Positions 57,504 to 64,000 of a stretch of DNA of 64,000 nt are shown piece by piece; the first letter of the stretch is position 1; every line of letters starts with the position of its first letter. Source of the stretch: Halorubrum depositum (GTDB taxonomy: Archaea > Halobacteriota > Halobacteria > Halobacteriales > Haloferacaceae); contig NZ_VCNM01000001.1 of assembly GCF_007671725.1 (NCBI RefSeq), positions 1,240,001-1,304,000 of the forward strand. The letters are read 5' to 3'. The translations under genes were made by a program, and so were the position numbers. Under the pieces are notes generated by a model, which worked only from the letters and a program-made list of their open reading frames with translations, was not told where the DNA came from and searched no databases.

Positions 57504-58325
57504 ATGAAGTACCTCGCACGCACCGCGACCGGCGACCCCCTGCTCGGCGACGAGAGGGGGTACGTCCCCCTCGGCGCGGTCGAGCCCGACCTGGAGAGCG
57601 TCCGCGACGCGCTCCCCCGGGCGGCCGCGGGGACGCTCGGCGACGTCGCCGACGCGACCGCCGACGCCGTCCCGGCCGAGGACGTCTCGTTCGGCGCGCC
57701 GCTGGAATCGTTCGGGAAGCTGTGGGGGATCGGGCTGAACTACGAGGAGCACGCCGGCGACCTCGACGAGCAGCGCCCGACGGAGCCGGCGAGCTTCATG
57801 AAGCCGTCGTCGGTCCTGACGGGGCCGGGCGGCCCGATCCGGCTGCCGCCGACCGAGCAGAGCGAGCGGGTGACCGCCGAGGCGGAGCTGGCCGTCGTGA
57901 TGGGCCGAACCTGCCGGAACGTCGACGAGGGCGACGTGGACGGCGTGATCGCGGGGTTCCTCCCCGTGATCGACATGACGGCCGAGGACGTGCTCCAGCG
58001 GAACCCGCGCTTCCTCACGCGGGCGAAGAGCTACGACACGTTCCTCGTGCCCGGCGCCGCGCTCGCGGTGCCGGAGGAGCCGCTCGACTTGGAGTCGCTC
58101 TCGGTGCGGACCGAGGTCAACGGCGAGGTCCGGGCGGAAAACGAGATCCGGAACATGCTGTTCCCGCCGGCGGAGATCGTCTCGTTCCACTCCGACGTGA
58201 TGACGCTGGAGCCGGGCGACCTGTTCAGCACCGGAACGCCCGGCGCGGCGCCCATCGACCCCGGCGACGAGGTGCGGGCGGTCGTCGAGTCGATCGGCAC
58301 GGTCGACGCGCCGGTGACGCGGTAG
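57504..58325 (+). CDS. Fumarylacetoacetate-hydrolase-family enzyme
   Basis: A 273-residue FAH-family protein. It shows LWGIGLNYEEHAGDL, PASFMKPSSVLTGPGGPI, the metal ligands in VTAEAELAVVMG and PVIDMTAEDVLQRNP, then RAKSYDTFLVPG and STGTPGAAPI. Known relatives hydrolyse 2,4-diketo-3-deoxy sugar acids (as in rhamnose or fucose degradation) or acylpyruvates. With the dehydratases and SDR nearby, diketo-acid hydrolysis to pyruvate and a hydroxyacid is the best guess. Confidence 0.85.
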   Translation: MKYLARTATGDPLLGDERGYVPLGAVEPDLESVRDALPRAAAGTLGDVADATADAVPAEDVSFGAPLESFGKLWGIGLNYEEHAGDLDEQRPTEPASFMKPSSVLTGPGGPIRLPPTEQSERVTAEAELAVVMGRTCRNVDEGDVDGVIAGFLPVIDMTAEDVLQRNPRFLTRAKSYDTFLVPGAALAVPEEPLDLESLSVRTEVNGEVRAENEIRNMLFPPAEIVSFHSDVMTLEPGDLFSTGTPGAAPIDPGDEVRAVVESIGTVDAPVTR

Positions 58326-58431
58326 GAGGGCCGGACGCGACCCGCGGCGGCGACGGACCGAGCCTCTGCCCGTTGTCGTCGGCCGGCACTGGCAGCCATC
58401 TTTATTACCCGCTGTTCGGTTAGGTTTCCGT

Positions 58432-58860
58432 ATGTACCGCGTACTGCTCCCCGTCGGCGGGGAGGCCGAGCACGTACTGGCCGCGGCGGACGCCGTCGCG
58501 TCGCTGCCGAACGCCGCCGACGAGGTCGAGGCGGTGATACTCAACGTCTACGAGGGGTTCGAGGTCAGCGGCGAGGGAGGCCGCGTCGACTCCGAGGACG
58601 TGTGGAACGAGGAGAACTACCCGGAGAGCGTCGACGCCGTCGAGGACCGGCTGACGGAGGCCGGCGTCGAGACGACCAGGCGGCGCGAGCACGGCGACCC
58701 CGCCGAGACGATCATCGAGGTCGCCGAGGAACTCGACGTCGACAACGTCACCATGAGCGGGCGCCGCCGGAGCCCGACCGGCAAGATGCTGTTCGGGAGC
58801 ACGACCCAGTCGGTGTTGCTCGCGGCCGACCGACCGGTGACGGTCATCCTCGACGAATAA
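58432..58860 (+). CDS. Universal stress protein (UspA family)
   Basis: A 142-residue UspA. The nucleotide-binding signature GRRRSPTGKMLFGSTTQSVL fits the ATP-binding type, and the fold starts MYRVLLPVGGEAEHVLAAAD. A TTTATTACC box lies about 28 nt upstream, giving a separate leaderless transcript. UspA genes often lie next to transporters in haloarchaea and may regulate them. It lies between the FAH gene and the TRAP solute receptor. Confidence 0.88.
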   Translation: MYRVLLPVGGEAEHVLAAADAVASLPNAADEVEAVILNVYEGFEVSGEGGRVDSEDVWNEENYPESVDAVEDRLTEAGVETTRRREHGDPAETIIEVAEELDVDNVTMSGRRRSPTGKMLFGSTTQSVLLAADRPVTVILDE

Positions 58861-58971
58861 CCCGTCGGCCGCGACGTGTTCGGCGGTCGTCACGACGGGG
58901 AATATTCTCCCCGTTTAAACTGAAACAAACAGATACATTGTTAATGATCGACTGATTTTACACGGTTGAGC

Positions 58972-60105
58972 ATGGCAGAAAACTCAGTCAATCGACGCAA
59001 GTTCCTGTACGGCACGGGCGCGGTAGGCATCACCGGACTCGCCGGATGTAGCGGCGGCGACGGTGGGGACGGTTCCGACGGCTCTGACGGTTCCGACGGT
59101 TCCGACGGTTCCGACGGCTCTGACGGTTCCGACGGTTCCGACGGTTCCGACGGCGGCAGCGAGGACCTCTCGCTGCGCGTCGGGACGTCGGCCGGCGGGA
59201 CGCAGGACGTCGGCCTCGCCGTCGAGCGCGCGGTGAGCCAGGAGAGCGACACCCTGAGCTACTCGACGATCGAGAGCCCGGGCTACATCGGGACGATCCG
59301 CCGGATGGCGAACAACCAGTTCAACGCCGGCATCACCGACAACAACTCGCTGGCGAAGGCGCTCGACGACAGGGGCGCGTTCGAGGAGCAGGGCGTCGAG
59401 CGCATCCCGCAGTACGGCTTCTACGCGTTCCCGTACAGCATCTACGTCATCGCCCGCGACGGCACGGGGATCGAGACGTTCGACGACCTCGCCGGCGCGA
59501 ACGTCTACCCGGCGGAGCCGGGCTACTCGACGCGTGCGACGACGCTCGACGTCTGGTCGCAGGAGCCGACGGCTGACGTCTACGAGGAGATGAACATCCA
59601 GAACATGGGCGTCGACTCCGCGCCCGGCGCGATGGAGGAGGGCAACATCGACGCCTGCATCGCGTACGGGACGCCCGGCGTGCGGTACACCGGGTTCGTT
59701 CAGGAGATCGCCTCCCGGATCGACGTCCACTACGTCGAGCCGACGGACGCGCTTCGGGAGTCCGCCGAGTCGTACCCGGGCGCCGGGTTCGGCACCACGA
59801 GCTACGACGAGTGGCCCATCGCGGACACCGACATCGGCACCGACGAGGTGTTCCACTGGAACCTCGAAGTGAACTACACGTTCAACCCCGAGGCGAACCC
59901 GGACGCCGTCTACGAGCTGTGCCGCGTCGTCGACGAGCACAACGACACGGTCAACGAGGGCGAAGAGCAGTTCAACGACTTCGAATCCACCGCGGACATG
60001 CTCGGCTCGGCCCGCGAGAACATCCCGGTCCACCGCGGCGCCGTGCAGTACTACAAGGACAACGACGCGTGGGACGACAGCCTGACCGAAGGCGACAGCG
60101 CCTGA
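58972..60105 (+). CDS. TAXI-family TRAP solute-binding lipoprotein
   Basis: A 377-residue lipoprotein starting MAENSVNRRKFLYGTGAVGI with a Tat signal and lipobox Cys in LAGCSGG. A (Gly-Ser-Asp)9 linker follows. The mature part (LRVGTSAGGTQDVGLAVERA, then DLAGANVYPAEPGYSTRAT) is a TAXI-type TRAP receptor that captures an organic acid outside the cell. The ATG at 58972 follows a plausible promoter (TTTAAACT near 58916). It precedes the fused permease, with which it forms the transporter. Confidence 0.9.
   Translation: MAENSVNRRKFLYGTGAVGITGLAGCSGGDGGDGSDGSDGSDGSDGSDGSDGSDGSDGSDGGSEDLSLRVGTSAGGTQDVGLAVERAVSQESDTLSYSTIESPGYIGTIRRMANNQFNAGITDNNSLAKALDDRGAFEEQGVERIPQYGFYAFPYSIYVIARDGTGIETFDDLAGANVYPAEPGYSTRATTLDVWSQEPTADVYEEMNIQNMGVDSAPGAMEEGNIDACIAYGTPGVRYTGFVQEIASRIDVHYVEPTDALRESAESYPGAGFGTTSYDEWPIADTDIGTDEVFHWNLEVNYTFNPEANPDAVYELCRVVDEHNDTVNEGEEQFNDFESTADMLGSARENIPVHRGAVQYYKDNDAWDDSLTEGDSA
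59071..59151 (+). repeat. 9-bp minisatellite encoding (Gly-Ser-Asp)9
   Basis: Nine units, GGTTCCGAC with GGCTCTGAC at positions 2 and 6, so a 36-bp block of four units has itself been duplicated. It forms the linker behind the lipid anchor. Confidence 0.8.
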
Positions 60106-60201
60106 TCGGCGGGTAAACCGGCTTTCCTCCCCGCTCTCCGGGGCGTACCGATCAGTAATTTAAAATCCTCGAACACGTAATCGACAATCCAGACACCAAC
60201 C

Positions 60202-60264
60202 ATGACACGACCCACCACGCCCGGGCGGACGAATATCATCTCTAACGTACGCTGGCACCAATGA
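60202..60264 (+). CDS. 20-residue leader ORF before the TRAP permease
   Basis: The frame reads MTRPTTPGRTNIISNVRWHQ and then TGA, which overlaps the permease ATG (ATGA). A TAATTTAAAATCC stretch about 30-45 nt upstream could be a promoter. Translation of this frame could couple to, or control, the permease start. Confidence 0.35.
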   Translation: MTRPTTPGRTNIISNVRWHQ

Positions 60265-62252
60265 GCACGGAAACGGCCTCGACGGAGCCCGACTCCGGAC
60301 TGCTTCGGGGGCTCGACGTCACGGTCACGGCGGCGGCGCTGCTGTTCTGGGCGGGGGTGCTCTACTGGGCCCAGACGCAGGCCATCTCGCAGGTGCGGTT
60401 CGCCACCGCGTTCGTCGGCGGTATCCTGACCGTCTACGCGCTCAACGAGACGCGGCTCGCCATCGCCGACGGAGACTGGATCGACGGCGCCGTGTTGATC
60501 CCCGCGTCGCTGGCGCTGATGACCGCGTCGGCGTTCTTCGCGATCAACTTCCAGGACGTCTACCTCCAGCGCCAGGGGTACGCGCTCGAGCACGAGTACA
60601 TGCTCGCGCGGCTCGTCGTCCTCTCGCTGATGTACCTCACGTGGCGCGAGTTCGGCAACGTGTTCCTCGGACTCATCTTCGCCGTGTTCGCGTACGCGAT
60701 GTACGGGAACTACGTCCCGGGCGTGTTGGGGCACGCGGGGATGCAACAGGCGACGCTGCTGCAGGCGACGGTCACGGACCTGTACGGCTTCTACGGGAGC
60801 CTCACGCAGATCACGGCCTCGTGGATCGCGCCGTTCCTGCTGTACGCCGGCCTGCTGTTCGCGTACGGCGCGTTCGACCTGATCCTGCGGGTCGCCATCG
60901 TGGCCGCGAAGTACATCGAGTCCGGCATCGCTCAGACCGCCGTGCTCTCCTCGGCTGTCATCGGCTCGATCAACGGCTCATACACCGCTAACGCGGCGAT
61001 GACGGGATCGTTCACCATCCCGACGATGCAGGAGGCCGGGATGGAGGGCCACCGCGCGGCCGGCATCGAGGCGGTCGCCTCGACCTCCGGGCAGGTGCTC
61101 CCGCCAGTGATGGGCGCGTCCGCGTTCGTGATGGCGTCGTACCTCGGCGTCCCGTACCTCGACATCGTCGTCGCCGGGCTCGTGCCGGCCGCGATCCTGG
61201 TCGTCTCCATCTCCATCGCGGTCCACTACCTCGCCATCGCCGACTCCAGCAGCCAGGACATGGAGTTCTCCGAGTTCTTCGACGAAGAGCTCTCGACGGA
61301 GAAGAAGATATTCGAGGCGCTCCGCTTCGGCGTCCCGTTCGCGCTGCTCATCTACCTGCTCGGGATCGTCCAGTACACGGTGATGACGTCCGCGCTGTAC
61401 ACGGTGGTCGCGATGATGGTCACCGGGGTGCTCATGCCGCCGCTCCAGCGGGTCGTGGACAGTTCGGGCACCAGCCCGGTCGGAGAGTTCGTCACGCAGG
61501 TGAAAAACACCGTTCACGGGATCCGGCGCGGCGCCATCATCCTGGCGCCGATCGCGATCATCCTGGTCGTCATCAGCGGCGTCGTGAACCTGTTCAGCAC
61601 GACCGGCATCCCGGCGAAGATCGCGCTGCTGCTCATCAACATCTCGGGCGGCGTGCTGCTGTTCGCGGTGCTGCTCGGGATGGGCGTCGCCATCCTGATG
61701 GGCGTCGGCATGCCGACGGTCGCCGCGTACGTCATCGTGGCCATCCTCATCGTGCCGACCTTCGTCTCGGACTTCAACGTCGCGCCGATCACGGCCCACT
61801 ACACGATGTTCTACGCGGCCATCCTCGCGGGGATCACGCCGCCGGTGGCGACCGCGGCGGTGATCGCGGCGGGGATCGCGGAGGCGAACTTCTGGCGGAC
61901 CTGCGGCGCCGCGGTCCGGATCGCCGCGCCGCTGTTCGTTCTCCCGGTCGCGTTCGTCTACAACCCCGCCATGATCTCGATGGAACCCGGACTCGGCACG
62001 CTGTACGTCGGACTGCTCGTGCTGCTCGGCGCAGTGACGATCATCTACGGGCTGAACTACCCGTTCAAGATGCGCCCCGGACGGAAGCTCGGCGCGCGGG
62101 CCCTGCTCGCGACGCTCGGCGTCCTCATCATGACGTACCCGAGCGACGTCGCGAAGATCGCCGGGATCGCCGTCTTCGCCGCCGTCTTCGTGGCCGAGAA
62201 GGTGATGATCCGCGGTCTCAAGCTGCCGTTCGGCAGGGGGGCGAGCCAATGA
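60261..62252 (+). CDS. TRAP transporter fused permease (DctQ-DctM)
   Basis: A 663-residue protein with about 16 or more membrane helices. The N-terminal part (about residues 15-130) is the small DctQ-like unit; the DctM-like unit follows with SVIGSINGSYTANAAMTGSF and the late MGVAILMGVGMPTVAAYVIV and AAILAGITPPVATAAVIAAG, characteristic of TAXI-TRAP fused permeases. Transport is normally sodium-driven. It overlaps the following 77-residue gene by 4 nt. The likely cargo is an organic or sugar acid. Confidence 0.9.
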   Translation: MSTETASTEPDSGLLRGLDVTVTAAALLFWAGVLYWAQTQAISQVRFATAFVGGILTVYALNETRLAIADGDWIDGAVLIPASLALMTASAFFAINFQDVYLQRQGYALEHEYMLARLVVLSLMYLTWREFGNVFLGLIFAVFAYAMYGNYVPGVLGHAGMQQATLLQATVTDLYGFYGSLTQITASWIAPFLLYAGLLFAYGAFDLILRVAIVAAKYIESGIAQTAVLSSAVIGSINGSYTANAAMTGSFTIPTMQEAGMEGHRAAGIEAVASTSGQVLPPVMGASAFVMASYLGVPYLDIVVAGLVPAAILVVSISIAVHYLAIADSSSQDMEFSEFFDEELSTEKKIFEALRFGVPFALLIYLLGIVQYTVMTSALYTVVAMMVTGVLMPPLQRVVDSSGTSPVGEFVTQVKNTVHGIRRGAIILAPIAIILVVISGVVNLFSTTGIPAKIALLLINISGGVLLFAVLLGMGVAILMGVGMPTVAAYVIVAILIVPTFVSDFNVAPITAHYTMFYAAILAGITPPVATAAVIAAGIAEANFWRTCGAAVRIAAPLFVLPVAFVYNPAMISMEPGLGTLYVGLLVLLGAVTIIYGLNYPFKMRPGRKLGARALLATLGVLIMTYPSDVAKIAGIAVFAAVFVAEKVMIRGLKLPFGRGASQ

Positions 62253-62482
62253 GCGACGACGACTCTCCCGAGGCGGTCGCCGAGCAGTCCGCACAGCAGG
62301 CCGGCGGTCTCGGGGAGATCATCCCGGAGCCGCTGATGCCGGTGTGGAACCGGGTCGAGAAGGTGCAGGCGTTCCGCCGGACCCACGGCGAGAAGTACGT
62401 CGGCGCCCTCGAGCTGCTCACCGCGCTCGCGCTCACGGCCGGCTACGTCTGGTGGCTGCTCATCTTCCTCGAACTGCTGTGA
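62249..62482 (+). CDS. Small membrane protein of the TRAP operon
   Basis: A 77-residue protein beginning MSDDDSPEAVAEQSAQQAGG. Residues 1-50 are soluble and mixed-charge (VWNRVEKVQAFRRTHGEKY), then a C-terminal membrane helix follows (ELLTALALTAGYVWWLLIFL). It overlaps the permease stop (ATGA), so it is translated with it. It is not one of the standard TRAP subunits and may be an accessory that stabilises the fused permease. Confidence 0.7.
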   Translation: MSDDDSPEAVAEQSAQQAGGLGEIIPEPLMPVWNRVEKVQAFRRTHGEKYVGALELLTALALTAGYVWWLLIFLELL

Positions 62483-62518
62483 ACGGGCGCGCGACGTAGC
62501 GCCCCTCCGAACGCTTTT

Positions 62519-63991
62519 TTACTCGAACCACTCGGCCGCGCGCTCGACGTCCTGCGGGATGTGGTACTCCCGCTCGCAGACGTCGTCGAGGTACGAGCGC
62601 AGCTCGGGCGCGAATTCGGGGTGCGCGCAGCGCTCGATTATCAGCTCCGCGCGCTCGACCGGCGAGAGCCCGCGCACGTCGGCGACGCCCTGCTCGGTGA
62701 CGAAGACGTCGACGTCGTGTTCCGTGTGGTCGACGTGGAACGTCTGCGGGACGACCCGCGAGACCGCGCCGTCGTCGAGCGCGGAGGGGAGCGCACACAC
62801 CGTGATCAGCGAGTTCCGGTTGAAGTCGGCCGAGCCGCCGACGCCGTTTATCATGCGCTCGCCGCGGACGTGCGTGGAGTTGACGTTGCCGTAGAGGTCG
62901 AACTCGATGGCGCTGTTGACGCCGACCACGCCGAACTGGTCGATGAGCCCCGGGTGGTTGGAGACGTCGGCCGGCCGGAGCACCACGTCCTCGGCGTAGC
63001 GCTCGACGTCCTCGAAGAGGCGCTGTTGGCCCTCGTCGGTGAGCGCGAGCGACGTCGCGCTCGCGGCTTCCAGCCCGCCGGCGTCGAGCATGTCGAAGAG
63101 GCCGTCCTGGATGAGCTCGCCGAAGTACACCACCTCGCGGTCGCCGAAGTCGAGCGCCTGGAGCTCGCCCATCAGGGCGTTGCCGAGCGAGCCGACGCCG
63201 AACTGGAGGTGGACCGCGTCGTCGAAGACGGGGGACCGCTCCAGCTCCTCGCGGAGGAACGAGCCGAGGTTGGCGGCGATCGCGAGGTCGTCGTCGGTCG
63301 GGTCCCGGAAGGTGTACGTCGAGTCGGGGATCTCCGTCTCGACGACGCCCGCGAGCTTCTCGGGGTCGAACTCGACGTGTGGGGTGCCGATTCGCTCTCC
63401 GGGGTCGGAGAGGGGGATCGGTCCGCGGTCCGGCGGCGCGTCCGGTCGGTACACGTCGTGGAGCGCCTGCAGTTCGAGCGGCTGGTGGCGGTTTAATTCG
63501 ACGTACAGCTCGTCGGCGGCCTCGACGAAGGCGGGCACCTGCCCGAGCGACGTGGAGGGAACGAACCAGTCCTCGCCGACCGCGACCGCCTCGACGACGG
63601 CGACGTCGGGGTCGACGAGCCCGCCGTACTGGACCTCGTCGCCGATCGAGGAGGCGTTGCGGTCGCTGAAGGCGATCTCGCGGGCGTCGGTCTTCTCGCG
63701 GGCGACCCGCGACGACTGGTAGGAGAACCGGCGCTCGACGGCCCCGGAGCCGACGAGATCGACGTCGATCTCGTCGCCGACCTTCCCGCTGGCGACCAGC
63801 GTGAGCGACAGGTCGCGGGGCGACTCCGCCAGCGCGAGCGGGATCGCCTTCGGGTAGCCGACGCTGCCGAAGCCGCTCGTGAGCACCGTCGCGTCGGCGT
63901 CGATCGCGGCGGCCGCCGTCTCCGCGTCGACGAGCGGGACGTCGCCGTGGAGCCGGCGCTCGACCGGCAGTCGGTCGGGTCCGCGGCTCAT
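62519..63991 (-). CDS. Acetyl-CoA hydrolase/CoA-transferase
   Basis: A 490-residue CoA-transferase of the succinyl-CoA:acetate type. The catalytic Glu is in GVNSAIEFDLYGNVNSTHV and the CoA-site loop is in INGVGGSADFNRNSLI. The C-terminal ARG/GLSP-containing stretch (GVADVRGLSPVERAELIIER) is typical. It transfers CoA between an acid and acetate or hydrolyses acetyl-CoA. It is convergent with the TRAP operon and could activate an acid product of the cluster. Confidence 0.88.
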   Translation of the reverse strand: MSRGPDRLPVERRLHGDVPLVDAETAAAAIDADATVLTSGFGSVGYPKAIPLALAESPRDLSLTLVASGKVGDEIDVDLVGSGAVERRFSYQSSRVAREKTDAREIAFSDRNASSIGDEVQYGGLVDPDVAVVEAVAVGEDWFVPSTSLGQVPAFVEAADELYVELNRHQPLELQALHDVYRPDAPPDRGPIPLSDPGERIGTPHVEFDPEKLAGVVETEIPDSTYTFRDPTDDDLAIAANLGSFLREELERSPVFDDAVHLQFGVGSLGNALMGELQALDFGDREVVYFGELIQDGLFDMLDAGGLEAASATSLALTDEGQQRLFEDVERYAEDVVLRPADVSNHPGLIDQFGVVGVNSAIEFDLYGNVNSTHVRGERMINGVGGSADFNRNSLITVCALPSALDDGAVSRVVPQTFHVDHTEHDVDVFVTEQGVADVRGLSPVERAELIIERCAHPEFAPELRSYLDDVCEREYHIPQDVERAAEWFE

Positions 63992-64000
63992 CGGTCGCCT

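Overview
The window is a high-GC haloarchaeal chromosome segment. Proteins are acidic, TATA-like boxes often lie about 25-30 nt before start codons (leaderless transcripts), and typical haloarchaeal genes are present: Tat lipoproteins, a HalX response regulator, an archaellum cluster and Hef. A Halorubrum-like organism is my best guess, but that is an inference from style and gene order.

Layout. 1-1672: a partial BKACE-type enzyme, small zinc-binding proteins and a TRAM-domain gene. 1660-9601: an AT-rich integrated element of about 7.9 kb inserted in the 3' end of the TRAM gene. It carries a tyrosine recombinase, a ribbon-helix-helix regulator, a PIN-like protein, two Tat lipoproteins, several small orphan genes, and a 411-bp inverted-repeat structure around an AT-rich core that looks like a replication origin. 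9602-25778: housekeeping and metabolism (Tfx regulator, aspartoacylase-like hydrolase, MBL hydrolase, MFS, two sulfite-oxidase-like membrane proteins, Hef, acyl-CoA synthetase, MetY-MetX, RecJ/DHH protein). 25854-43213: a motility region with a HalX regulator, a KaiC-like ATPase, a winged-helix regulator with a membrane partner, two archaellins, CheY-CheC-CheD, a fused ArlC-ArlD/E protein and ArlF-G-H-I-J, interrupted by a secreted surface protein and a zinc-ribbon membrane protein. 43270-47281: OsmC, an epimerase, HtpX and an MFS. 47917-63991: a sugar-acid/organic-acid catabolic region with an IclR regulator, MFS, 2-hydroxyacid dehydrogenase, glutaryl-CoA-dehydrogenase-like enzyme, two enolase-superfamily dehydratases, a LarA-family protein, an atypical SDR, cupin, FAH-family hydrolase, UspA, a TAXI-TRAP transporter and a CoA-transferase.

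How genes work together. The archaellum genes form a nearly complete motor, filament and chemotaxis-coupling set; the prepilin peptidase is not here. In the catabolic region, a TRAP transporter could import an aldonate or similar hydroxyacid. Dehydratases would give a 2-keto-3-deoxy acid, the SDR would oxidise it, and the FAH-family enzyme would cleave the diketo acid to pyruvate plus a hydroxyacid. The substrate is unknown and this pathway is inferred.

The most interesting parts are the integrated element, where both att sites can be read directly and the likely origin has no recognisable Rep protein, and the sugar-acid cluster, with an SDR lacking its catalytic Tyr-Lys pair and a possible leader peptide overlapping the TRAP permease start. 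All functional calls come from reading motifs; no database search was run.
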